The notes beneath the pieces were generated by a model that saw only the letters and a program-made list of their open reading frames with translations, had not been told where the DNA came from and made no database searches. This document shows, piece after piece, positions 31,099 to 39,839 of a stretch of 64,000 nucleotides of DNA. The DNA lies in the NCBI GenBank assembly GCA_963812255.1, contig CAWEUM010000002.1:310001-374000 (forward strand), in the 5' to 3' direction. Position numbers and translations under genes: made by a program. Position 1 is the stretch's first letter. Every line of letters starts with the position of its first letter. This DNA comes from DATJGR01 sp963812255 (GTDB taxonomy: Bacteria > Pseudomonadota > Gammaproteobacteria > Pseudomonadales > Azotimanducaceae).

Positions 31099-33585
31099 AT
31101 GACAGACCGATCGAAGCTTCGTCGAAACGTCGCGCGGATGATCGTGCAGATCGCGTGCGTGGTGTGGCTGCTGGGCGCAAAAGCAGATGCATCGATCGCG
31201 TTGATCGATGCACTGACGATTCTGCGCACCCAGGGCTACGAGATCTTCTACAGTAACGATCTGGTGACGCCTTCCCAGCGCATCAGCATCGGCGTGGTCG
31301 ATTTCGATAGCGTGGAAAAGGCTCTGCCTGCTCTCGGTCTTCGATTCACCCGTAGCGGCGACAGTTGGCTCGTCGAAAGTGCGCCGGCGGCGGCTTCCTC
31401 GCTGACTGTACGAATCGTCTCGGCGTCAGGCGAACCAATCGACAAAATCGAGTATCAAACGCCCGGCGACCACAAGGCACACGTCGCTACCGCGTCCGGC
31501 GACAGGTTCGAACTGAAGCTGCCGTCGAGATCGGCCGCCGCGGTCACAATACACGCGCACGACCATCACTCGCAGACGATATCAGTTCCTGCCGCCGCCA
31601 ACGACGTGGTGGTGCTGCAGCCGTTGACACGAATAGAAAATGTCATCGTTACGGGTTCGCGTCACGTGCTTCCCTCTGGCATCGGGCAAAACTCGGCGAT
31701 CACCCTTTCGGCGGAGGAACTCGACACCACTCCGACCCTGGCCGGAGATGCGATGCGGACAACCAACACCCTTCCGGGCATGGCGTCGGTCGGCATTTCG
31801 GCCAAACCCTTGGTACGAGGCGGCGTCGATGACGAAACGCTCACATTGCTCGATGGCGTCGAGCTGTTCGATCCCTATCACCTGGAGGACTTTCAGAGCT
31901 TCTTCAGCAGTATCGATAGCGCACTGGTGAGTGAGATCAACGTCTACACCGGCGGTTTCCCTGCTCGATACGGCAATCGCATGAGCGGCGTCGTCGATGT
32001 CTCGACCCATCAAACGGACATCGTGCCACGGACCGAGCTGGGAGTGTCGGTGCTTGCGACATTCGCCAATACACGAGGCGTTTCGGACGACAAGACGACG
32101 GACTGGCTCGCGTCAGCGCGTCGCGGCAATCTGGAATTGTTGGCGGATTGGCTCGACCCACATTGGGGAAGCCCCAAATTCGATGACGCTTACGTTCGGG
32201 TCGGCCACCGCTTCAGCGACCAAGTCAAGGCATATGCCGGTTTCATCGCGTCGCGCGACAACATCTCCATCACCGATGACGAGGAGGTCGCTGGATCCGA
32301 TATCGATACCACATATTGGTTCACCCGGTTCGACGTGAATCATTCCGACTCGCTGCGCAGTTCCACGTTGCTGACCTACGCGACGTCGGATCGAGACAAG
32401 ACTGAAGAAAATATCGAGCCCGACGTGTCCGTCGGTTTCCTTCGTTATAGTCAGGAGACGCGAAAGTACGTGCTGCGCAGCGACTTTACGTATTCGCGCG
32501 AAACGAGTCTGATCGAGTTCGGCGTCAACGCAGAATACGGCCAGAGCCAGTATGACGCTGCTGCTCGGATCGATCGTGGCCCCATCGGAGCACTGTTGGG
32601 CGGCCCGCAGATCAAGACATTCGATATTCACACCGATCCCTCGGGCTGGTCGGGCGGCGCATACTGGTCCGGCGAATTCTGGGTGTCCGATCGAATCGCA
32701 CTGCAGCCGGGTATTCGATGGGACTTCCAGAACTACTACGCGAACGGCTTTCCGTCGCAGGTGTCGCCGCGGCTCGGCGTCCGCTGGAATGCGACCGATA
32801 CAACTTCACTGCGGTTCAGCATGGGGCGCTACTACCAACCCGAAGGCATCCAGGAGATGAAAGTGACCGACGGAGTGGACCATTTCCTGTCACCGCAACA
32901 ATCGGATCACTACGTCGGTAGCCTCAGTTGGAATCCTCGCTCTGACGTTCAGTTCGAAGTCGAGGGTTACTACAAAGACTACGAGGCGACCCGCGTTCGT
33001 TTTCAGAATCTCTTCGATCCCTTCGTTCTGCTGCCTGAATTGGCGCCTGATCGCGTCGCGATTACGAGCACCCGAGCGCGCGTGCTCGGCGTCGATGTCC
33101 AGATGCGAATGGATATGACAGTTGCGCTGTCCAGTACGTTGCACTATAGCTATCTGGACGCAGACGATCGAATCGGGGGGCGGTGGGAGCCGCGCGGTTG
33201 GTCGCAACGCCACACCGCCCAAGCAGCGCTCGTCTGGCAGAGCGGCACATCATCGCTATCCGGTCGGATCACATGGCATTCGGGCTGGCGGACCTCGCGG
33301 CTGCCCGACTCGGTGCCGATTGGCACACAAGTTCCACTGGCTACGATCTACGACAACGCTACGCTGGATGACTATGTGTCGCTCGACATCAGCGCGAGTC
33401 ATACCTGGCACTACGGTCGTGCCTCGATCACCGTACAGGCCGATGTGACGAACGCGCTGGATCGCGCCAATCATGGTGGCGTCGACTATTCGTTCGACGA
33501 GTCCGCAACCGACTTACGCTTGTTTCGCAGCAACGAGACGCTGTTGCCTTGGGTACCCACAATCGGCGTCAGCGTCGCTTTCTAG
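31099..33585 (+). CDS. TonB-dependent receptor with N-terminal STN signalling domain
   Basis: An outer-membrane active-transport receptor of 828 residues. After a signal peptide comes an STN domain (about 25-95; LRTQGYEIFYSNDLV, GLRFTRSGDSWLVES), then a carboxypeptidase-like segment, the plug domain (NVIVTGSRH, RGGVDDETLTLLDGVELFDP, GGFPARYGNRMSGVVDV) and a beta barrel ending in the aromatic terminal VPTIGVSVAF. STN domains pass the ligand signal to a FecR-type anti-sigma factor, and those partners lie convergently next door. The ATG at 31099 fits the signal peptide; upstream in-frame codons would overlap the divergent acyltransferase. Iron, cobalamin or carbohydrate ligands are possible. Confidence 0.92.
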   Translation: MTDRSKLRRNVARMIVQIACVVWLLGAKADASIALIDALTILRTQGYEIFYSNDLVTPSQRISIGVVDFDSVEKALPALGLRFTRSGDSWLVESAPAAASSLTVRIVSASGEPIDKIEYQTPGDHKAHVATASGDRFELKLPSRSAAAVTIHAHDHHSQTISVPAAANDVVVLQPLTRIENVIVTGSRHVLPSGIGQNSAITLSAEELDTTPTLAGDAMRTTNTLPGMASVGISAKPLVRGGVDDETLTLLDGVELFDPYHLEDFQSFFSSIDSALVSEINVYTGGFPARYGNRMSGVVDVSTHQTDIVPRTELGVSVLATFANTRGVSDDKTTDWLASARRGNLELLADWLDPHWGSPKFDDAYVRVGHRFSDQVKAYAGFIASRDNISITDDEEVAGSDIDTTYWFTRFDVNHSDSLRSSTLLTYATSDRDKTEENIEPDVSVGFLRYSQETRKYVLRSDFTYSRETSLIEFGVNAEYGQSQYDAAARIDRGPIGALLGGPQIKTFDIHTDPSGWSGGAYWSGEFWVSDRIALQPGIRWDFQNYYANGFPSQVSPRLGVRWNATDTTSLRFSMGRYYQPEGIQEMKVTDGVDHFLSPQQSDHYVGSLSWNPRSDVQFEVEGYYKDYEATRVRFQNLFDPFVLLPELAPDRVAITSTRARVLGVDVQMRMDMTVALSSTLHYSYLDADDRIGGRWEPRGWSQRHTAQAALVWQSGTSSLSGRITWHSGWRTSRLPDSVPIGTQVPLATIYDNATLDDYVSLDISASHTWHYGRASITVQADVTNALDRANHGGVDYSFDESATDLRLFRSNETLLPWVPTIGVSVAF

Positions 33586-34600
33586 CGCCACGGACACTCA
33601 CACGCACTACTTCTGGATCCGACGCATCGACCGCCAGGTCTGTCGTCGCATCGATGACATCCAGGCCGCGCACGACAGAAACCGGCCGAGGGCTGCCGTG
33701 CAGCAGCACTGTCTTGGCGTGATATCGAGCCGCGTCATCCGCATAGCGCAGTTTCGCGCCGGTCTGGCGGGTTGCCCAGACGAGAAATGCGTCGGCACTC
33801 TGGTCATTGACGACGAAGCCCGGCGCGGCATCCGCGGTCCAGTCCCATATGCCACCCGTATTCGAAACGTCTCGTGTTTTGATGCCCATCGCGGAGACCA
33901 CGATTTCAGTCGCACCATCGACAGCACTGATCGTCCGATGTTCGGCGCCCGCGCTGAACGCCACCGCGCCCTCACGCACCGCTGCCGTCATGTCCGCGTC
34001 GGTCATCGAAACGGCGAACTGCGTGCCAACGTGCGTCACCGCGCCAAACGGGGTTTTGATGATCACGGCTGGGCCCTGACGCGGCACAACACCGGCATCG
34101 ACATAGACCTCTCCCCGCAGCAGTTGGAGCCCCGTCGGCTCCATCACGACGACTGATCCGGAGTTGATCCTGACGTCGGTATCGCGGTACGTCATCGCGA
34201 GCAGCGCTCGCGGCCCGGTACGGATTGTCTGCCCCGGACGCAACTCGTCACCGACAACCAACGTGCGGCTCACTGCGCCGTCGGTCAAGCCGACAGTGCC
34301 GGACACCATCGCCACCTGCGTGGTGCCGGCGATTGCGGCATCGGGCGCCACGGACGGCGCACGCAGCAGATAGCCGGTCAGCACCAGAAGAACGGCCGCG
34401 GCAAAGCCTCCAGCTAGGACCCGGGTACGCCGATGCTTTCTGGCAGCAAGGCGGCGCTCGAGCTCGGTGCTGAATATGGCCTCCCAACGGCTTCGCATCT
34501 CCAGTGGCAGTGGGGCCCTCGGCCCGAGCGCCCGAAACAAGCGCGGTATCAGGTCGTCCTTGAAATCGTCATCGAAACTGTCGTCGTTGCGGCTCGTCAC
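33569..34600 (-). CDS. FecR-family anti-sigma regulator
   Basis: The 343-residue protein has a cytoplasmic N-terminal segment, one membrane helix (RVLAGGFAAAVLLVLTGYLL, about 60-79) and a periplasmic FecR domain (GTVGLTDGAVSRTLVVGDEL, IKTPFGAVTHVGTQFAV, REGAVAF). The C-terminal part (RQTGAKLRYADDAARYHAKT) looks like the STN-interacting region. It should bind the sigma factor encoded just upstream and be released when the receptor is occupied. Its start overlaps the sigma gene stop by four bases, and its end overlaps the receptor gene by 17 bp. Confidence 0.9.
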   Translation of the reverse strand: MTSRNDDSFDDDFKDDLIPRLFRALGPRAPLPLEMRSRWEAIFSTELERRLAARKHRRTRVLAGGFAAAVLLVLTGYLLRAPSVAPDAAIAGTTQVAMVSGTVGLTDGAVSRTLVVGDELRPGQTIRTGPRALLAMTYRDTDVRINSGSVVVMEPTGLQLLRGEVYVDAGVVPRQGPAVIIKTPFGAVTHVGTQFAVSMTDADMTAAVREGAVAFSAGAEHRTISAVDGATEIVVSAMGIKTRDVSNTGGIWDWTADAAPGFVVNDQSADAFLVWATRQTGAKLRYADDAARYHAKTVLLHGSPRPVSVVRGLDVIDATTDLAVDASDPEVVRVSVRGARKRR

Positions 34601-35256
34601 GCGCCCTCCTTCGAGGCGTCCCCGGGTTTGCCATCCAGCGTCAAGGCGAGGTTGCAGATCTCTTTGAACGCGCGGCGTGCCCGCGCTAGCAACGACTGCA
34701 CCGCGAGGTCGCCAATGCCGAAGCGTGCGGCGATTTCCTTTGAACTGAAGCCTTCGAAGTACTTCAACTCGAGCGCATCTGCGTAGTGTGCCGGCAGCTG
34801 ATCGAGCGCCATCTGGACGGATGCGGCCAGTTCAGATCGATACGCGGCGGCTTCGGGTTCGTCGAGGTCGGAGGCCTCCAGCGATTCGACAGCCGCGCGC
34901 AGCACGTCGTCGTCGAGAAACGACATCTTCTGACCTTCTCGCGATAGCAGCGTGTGACGCTTCGCAACTTCGTGCCGGCAGATCTGAATCAGCCAGGTGA
35001 GTAGGGTCGCCTCACCGCGGTAGGTTTCGATGCGTCGCGCCGCAACCGCGAGCGCGCTCGACACGACCTCGTCGATATCGCGCGGTGAGGTCATGCGTCG
35101 CGCGGCATAGCGGTACAGCTTAGGAAAATACTCGTCGTAGAACGCCTGCAAGACTCGCTGATCGCCTTTCAGAATGCCGCGCACCAACCGTCGGTCGCGC
35201 GCGATTTGCAGTTCGCCGACTGGCGGTCGATCGTCTGGGTCTTTCGCGATTGCCAA
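34597..35256 (-). CDS. ECF sigma factor
   Basis: A 219-residue sigma-70 family protein with region 2 (LQAFYDEYFPKLYRYAARR, DIDEVVSSALAVAARRI, WLIQICRHEVAKR) and region 4 (LPAHYADALELKYFEGFSSK then EIAARFGIGDLAVQSLLARA). It should direct RNA polymerase to the receptor operon. It is the first gene of a two-gene leftward unit with the FecR-type regulator. An intergenic space of 150 bp separates it from the divergent response regulator gene. Confidence 0.9.
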   Translation of the reverse strand: MAIAKDPDDRPPVGELQIARDRRLVRGILKGDQRVLQAFYDEYFPKLYRYAARRMTSPRDIDEVVSSALAVAARRIETYRGEATLLTWLIQICRHEVAKRHTLLSREGQKMSFLDDDVLRAAVESLEASDLDEPEAAAYRSELAASVQMALDQLPAHYADALELKYFEGFSSKEIAARFGIGDLAVQSLLARARRAFKEICNLALTLDGKPGDASKEGA

Positions 35257-35406
35257 AATGCCGCCGCTATGGATCCTGGTCGTTACTTAGAGGGAGAGTC
35301 TGCCAATTGTCTGTCGAAGTATCGAAGCCAGCGTAGCGGACCCCATTCGCGACATATTTTTCACATCACCCGTGGCATGCTCTCCGCACGCCAACGGACA
35401 TGGCCG

Positions 35407-36096
35407 ATGCGACTGCTCGTGATCGAAGACAACCAGGCGCTGGTCGCGAACCTGTTCGACTATTTCGAAGGGCGCGGCTACACGATGGACGCCGCGCCGG
35501 ACGGGGAATCGGGACTGCACCTCGCCGCAACGCGCGACTATGATGCGGTGATTCTCGACTGGATGCTGCCTCGGCTCGATGGGCCGACGGTTTGCGAGCG
35601 GCTGCGCCGGCAGGCACATGTCGCCACGCCCATCGTCATGCTGACGGCCAAGGGCGAAGTCAGCGACAAACTGACCGGCTTCAAAGCCGGCGCGGACGAC
35701 TATCTGGCCAAGCCATTCTCGCTCAGCGAACTCGAAGCACGCATCGAGGCGCTGATTCGTCGCGCGCGTGGGGAGGTCGCGGGGTCGCCCGTCCTCGATA
35801 TCGGTGGTCTGACCTACGACACCGAGACACGCGAGATTTGGCGCGCCGGCGAGCGAATTCAGCTCGGGCCGATCGCGCGCAGCCTGCTCGAACTGCTGAT
35901 GCGTGAATCGCCGCGGGTCGTTGCCCGCGAACGCCTCGAATATCTGATCTGGGGGGACGAAGTGCCTGACGCCGATCTGTTGCGTTCACACATGTCGTTG
36001 TTGCGCCGCGAGATCGATCGGCGCTTCGCCGTGAAGCTGATCCATACCGTGCACGGCACCGGTTATCGCCTCGCGGAGACGTCGGGCGATGCGTGA
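35407..36096 (+). CDS. OmpR/PhoB-type response regulator of the RND operon
   Basis: A 229-residue two-domain regulator. The receiver has acidic residues Glu7 and Asp8, phosphoacceptor Asp51 in VILDWMLP, and Lys102 in DYLAKPF. The C-terminal winged helix (about 135-225) ends in VHGTGYRLA. The ATG at 35407 matches the family start MRLLVIEDN. The stop overlaps the histidine kinase start by eight bases, and three efflux genes follow in the same direction, so it most likely controls the pump. Confidence 0.94.
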   Translation: MRLLVIEDNQALVANLFDYFEGRGYTMDAAPDGESGLHLAATRDYDAVILDWMLPRLDGPTVCERLRRQAHVATPIVMLTAKGEVSDKLTGFKAGADDYLAKPFSLSELEARIEALIRRARGEVAGSPVLDIGGLTYDTETREIWRAGERIQLGPIARSLLELLMRESPRVVARERLEYLIWGDEVPDADLLRSHMSLLRREIDRRFAVKLIHTVHGTGYRLAETSGDA

Positions 36097-37414
36097 AGTC
36101 AGCTTGCGCACCCGCGTATCGCGTTTGCTGATCGTATTCGGATTCGGCATCACGTTGGTCGTCGTGCTCGTGAGCTGGTTTGTCAATGAGCGGCTCGAGC
36201 GTTCGGTCTGGCACGCTATGCTGAACAGCGCGGCGAGCCAACTCACAACGACGCGGGTTGCACGCGCCACATCCGCCTCGTCAGCACAAGCCAACGGTCA
36301 ACTGCGCGTCTATTCGCGAGGTCGCCCATCGACGTCTGCAGACGATGTGCCCGCCTCTCTCTCGCCTCTGCAACCCGGGTTTCATGACGAGATCATGCTC
36401 GATGGGGACGAACACACGGTGCTCGTCGTCGATACAGCAGGTGAACGCCGCTATCTGAGCTACGACACCAGCATCAACGAGGGCCTCGAGCAGTCGGTGT
36501 GGAATCAGGTGATGCTGTTCGGGGTGCTGCTCGGCATCGCGATCTGGCTGGTCGCACGAATCGTCGCGGCGCGCGCCGCGCATTCCGTGCTGGATCTAGC
36601 CGCATCGGTGCGCGGTCTCTCCGCCACTGATCGCGTACCGAAGCTCGACAAGACGTATCCGGTCACGGAAGTCACCGACATCGCGGCGTCAATCGACGGA
36701 TTGCTGGAACGTATTGGCGGATTCGTCGAACGCGAGCGGGCATTCGCCAACGCCGTTTCCCACGAATTGACCACCCCGATCGCGGTCATCTCTGGCGCGG
36801 TCGATGTACTCCAAAATGGCCCTCCCCTGCCTGCACAATCTGCGGCGCCGCTGCAACGCATCGCGGCAACCGCGCGCTCGATGAACGACGTTCTGAAGGC
36901 GCTGTTGTTTCTCGCGCGCGAGCCGCATCCGGTATCGAACACCGACGGCGCACCCTGGCGCCTCGACCGATTATTGGCCCAGCTCATCGAGTCGCATGCG
37001 GCCGACTATCCGGAGCGTGGCGAAGCGTTGCGAATTCTGCGAGCCGATCCGGTGCTGGTGTCGGTTCCGCAGAGCGCGGCGACTATCGTGCTGAACAATC
37101 TGATCCGCAATGCACTCCAGCATTCGATGGCCGACACAATCGACATTCGTCTGACGTCCGACCGAATCAGCATCCGCGACAATGGCCGCGGCATGACGCC
37201 AGAAGCAATCAGTCGCGCGTATACGAGGCGCGCACGCGCGGGGGCCGCCGATACCGGCGGCGGCCTCGGTTTGAGCATCGTGCAGCGCGTCTGCAACCAT
37301 ATCGGCTGGCAGCTCGCGATCGAGAGCAGCGACGGCAGCGGCACATCGATCACGGTGGCGTTCGGCACCACAGCCGTCGCCACTCCGCGCGGGACAGCGC
37401 GAGCATCGCATTGA
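36089..37414 (+). CDS. Sensor histidine kinase of the RND operon
   Basis: The 441-residue kinase has membrane helices at about 13-32 and 141-162 flanking a periplasmic sensor of about 108 residues, a HAMP-like linker, the phosphoacceptor His225 in AVSHELTTP, and an ATPase domain with N box NNLIRNALQHS, DNGRGMTP and GGGLGLSIV. It should phosphorylate the regulator encoded before it. The sensor contains no His- or Cys-rich metal site that I can see. The stop overlaps the next gene by four bases. Confidence 0.93.
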   Translation: MREVSLRTRVSRLLIVFGFGITLVVVLVSWFVNERLERSVWHAMLNSAASQLTTTRVARATSASSAQANGQLRVYSRGRPSTSADDVPASLSPLQPGFHDEIMLDGDEHTVLVVDTAGERRYLSYDTSINEGLEQSVWNQVMLFGVLLGIAIWLVARIVAARAAHSVLDLAASVRGLSATDRVPKLDKTYPVTEVTDIAASIDGLLERIGGFVERERAFANAVSHELTTPIAVISGAVDVLQNGPPLPAQSAAPLQRIAATARSMNDVLKALLFLAREPHPVSNTDGAPWRLDRLLAQLIESHAADYPERGEALRILRADPVLVSVPQSAATIVLNNLIRNALQHSMADTIDIRLTSDRISIRDNGRGMTPEAISRAYTRRARAGAADTGGGLGLSIVQRVCNHIGWQLAIESSDGSGTSITVAFGTTAVATPRGTARASH

Positions 37415-38784
37415 AGGTGAGTCTTTCAAACGCCGCGCCGGCATGGCCCGCACTCGCAGCAATACTGGCCGTGTTGGCTTCGTGTACCACCTACCACGCC
37501 ATCCCGCTTGAAACCGACGCCGCGACGCTCGCGCCACCGGTTGCCGCAGCGCTGAGTGAAGCGGCATCTGCCATCCAGCGCCCGTACCTGCACGCCACGC
37601 CAATCGATTTCGCTGCGCCGCTCGACCCGAACGCACTCGCGCTGATCGCGCTGGTCCGCAATCCCGAACTGGAAGCGATGCGCGCGCGCGCGGGTGTGGC
37701 GGATGCGCAGTTGTTCGACGCGCGCTTGATTCCCGACCCGAGCTTATCGCTCAGCGCCGAGCTCGTCGTCTTCGGCCCCGCGAGCGCGGCCAGCGGCACC
37801 TTCGGCGCACAGCTCTTGCAGGATATCAACGCGCTGCGGACGCGGCGCGCGCGAATTGAGGCCGCGAGTTCCGTTCGACAGCAAGTCCGTCTCGACGTGG
37901 CCTGGTCGGAGTGGCAAACGACCGGCGCGGCGCGACTTGAAGCCGTACGCGCGGTTCATCTGAAGCGGATCGCCGATCTGACGCGCGCGAACCGGACCAG
38001 CGCGCAAGACCTGCTGCAGCGCTCGCTGCGTGCCGCCGGTCGTGGTGACCTGTCGCCGGATCAGCTTACCGCCACGCGGCTGGCGTTTCTCGATGCGGTC
38101 GACCGCGCTCAACAAGCACACATCGCGCTCGCCAAATCACGCGCCGAGCTGCACCGCCTCGCTGGATTCCCGCCGAGCTGGCCGTTGCAGCTCGCCGCGG
38201 GCGCATTGCCGAATCCGCCACCGAACCTGGACGCACTGTTCGCGATCGCGCGCGCCCAACGACTCGATCTGGCCGCACTACAGGCGGGCTACGCATCCGA
38301 AGAAGCGCAAGTTCGTCAGGCAATCATCAACCAGTTTCCAACGCTCGATATCGGCATTGCCGCATCGCGCGACAACAGTAACAACGGATTCCTCGGGCCG
38401 ATCGTCGATTTCACTTTGCCGCTCTGGAACCGAAACCAGGGAAAGATCGCGATCGAACGCGCAACCCGCGCTGCATTGAAGGCCGAATACGAAAACCGGC
38501 TTTTTCAGACCCGTGCCGAGCTCGCCTCGGCCAGAGACAACCTCACCGAACTGTACCGTCAGCGTAGCGATATCGCGCCCCAGATTCCGGCGCTGAAGAA
38601 TTTCGTGGCGACCACGCGACACGCCGCCGCGCGCGGCGATCTGGCGGTGGCGACGGCGATTGCGGCCGAGCAATCGCTCCGCGACAAGGAACTGTTGCTG
38701 ACCGGAATCGAAGAGGGGATCGCGGAACAAAGCATTGCACTGGAGCTGCTGACCGGTGTGCCCAGGGAAACGTGGAATCCATGA
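37411..38784 (+). CDS. TolC-family outer-membrane efflux lipoprotein
   Basis: The 457-residue protein begins at a TTG that overlaps the kinase stop, with a lipobox LASC (Cys25) after a hydrophobic segment, so it is likely lipid-anchored. Two OEP domains are evident: RARAGVADAQLFDARLIPDP and the second half with ARAQRLDLAALQAGYASEEA and GPIVDFTLPLWNRNQGKIAI, the latter typical of CusC/NodT-like channels. It forms the outer-membrane exit duct for the RND complex. It overlaps the adaptor gene by ATGA. Confidence 0.9.
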   Translation: MKVSLSNAAPAWPALAAILAVLASCTTYHAIPLETDAATLAPPVAAALSEAASAIQRPYLHATPIDFAAPLDPNALALIALVRNPELEAMRARAGVADAQLFDARLIPDPSLSLSAELVVFGPASAASGTFGAQLLQDINALRTRRARIEAASSVRQQVRLDVAWSEWQTTGAARLEAVRAVHLKRIADLTRANRTSAQDLLQRSLRAAGRGDLSPDQLTATRLAFLDAVDRAQQAHIALAKSRAELHRLAGFPPSWPLQLAAGALPNPPPNLDALFAIARAQRLDLAALQAGYASEEAQVRQAIINQFPTLDIGIAASRDNSNNGFLGPIVDFTLPLWNRNQGKIAIERATRAALKAEYENRLFQTRAELASARDNLTELYRQRSDIAPQIPALKNFVATTRHAAARGDLAVATAIAAEQSLRDKELLLTGIEEGIAEQSIALELLTGVPRETWNP

Positions 38785-39839
38785 AGAGGATATTCGTTTC
38801 GGTGATGCTGTTCATCGTCAGCAGCGCCTGTTCGCAGCCGGTGGCCCAACCGGATTCGCCCCCCAGTGCATTGGTTAGCGTCGCTACCGCAACGCGAGGC
38901 GTTGTTTCAGAGACACTCACTGTCTATGGCGACGTGGCCGCCGACCCGTCTGGACAGCGCGCGCTGGTTGCACCGGTCGAAGCGGTCATCGCAACGATCG
39001 CCGCACCCCTCGGCAGCCGTGTACAAGCGGGCAGCGTGGTAGCGAAACTATCGCCGAGCCCCGCGACCCAGGTCATCATCGCGCAGGCCGCCGCGACCGC
39101 CGGCCAGGCCGACGCCGCCGTGGAGCGTGCCAGGCGTTTGCGCGCGGACGGGCTCGCCAGCGACGCCGACGTAGAGGCCACTCGCGCCGCGGCAACGTCG
39201 GCAGATGCGGCGCTAGCGAGCTTGCGTGGACGTGGTCTTGCACTGAGTTCGCCGATCGCCGGTACCGTCACCCGCGTCGGTTTTGCGACCGGTGACCTTG
39301 TGCCGCTCGGTGCCGCTGTCGCGGTCGTCACGGCCGACGGTGACGTGCGTGCGCGCTTCGGCATCGATCCACTATTGGCGAGGATGGTTTCGCCCGGCGA
39401 TCCAATTCGCGTCACGCCGACAAGCGGCGGCGCCGTGCTCACCCAGAACGTCGACGCAATCGACCCGGTCGTTGACCCGGTGACGCGGCTTGCATCGATC
39501 ATCGCAATCATTCCGGGCACCGCCAAACTCGCACCCGGTGAACCGCTGCAGGGCGATATCACCGTGTCAAGAACGAAGGATGGCATCTCCATCCCGTACG
39601 AGGCCGTGCTCAACGATGGTGGTCAGCTGTACGTGTACACGGTGACTGGCGGTATCGCGCACCGCACCGACATCATCACCGGCGGTCAAGACGGCGACCG
39701 CATCGCGATCCTCTCGGGCATCTCGGAAGGCGATGAGGTCGTCACCGCAGGTGCCGCCGCAGTCAGCGACGGATTGGCGGTGCGGACTCAACCGCCGGCA
39801 CATTCCGCCACGACATCGCCTTCGACCCCATCGAAATGA
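38781..39839 (+). CDS. RND periplasmic adaptor (HlyD/MFP family)
   Basis: A 352-residue membrane-fusion protein with an N-terminal export signal and Cys17, a weak lipobox. The barrel-sandwich halves are ALVAPVEAVIATIAAPLGSR and LSSPIAGTVTRVGFATGD, with an alpha-helical hairpin between (AAATAGQADAAVERARRLR). The beta-barrel and membrane-proximal domains follow (ISIPYEAVLNDGGQLYVYTV, SGISEGDEVVTAG). ATG at 38781 overlaps the TolC-gene stop and is preferred to the GTG nine bases earlier. It bridges pump and duct. The last 20 residues are Pro/Ser/Thr-rich. Confidence 0.92.
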   Translation: MKRIFVSVMLFIVSSACSQPVAQPDSPPSALVSVATATRGVVSETLTVYGDVAADPSGQRALVAPVEAVIATIAAPLGSRVQAGSVVAKLSPSPATQVIIAQAAATAGQADAAVERARRLRADGLASDADVEATRAAATSADAALASLRGRGLALSSPIAGTVTRVGFATGDLVPLGAAVAVVTADGDVRARFGIDPLLARMVSPGDPIRVTPTSGGAVLTQNVDAIDPVVDPVTRLASIIAIIPGTAKLAPGEPLQGDITVSRTKDGISIPYEAVLNDGGQLYVYTVTGGIAHRTDIITGGQDGDRIAILSGISEGDEVVTAGAAAVSDGLAVRTQPPAHSATTSPSTPSK

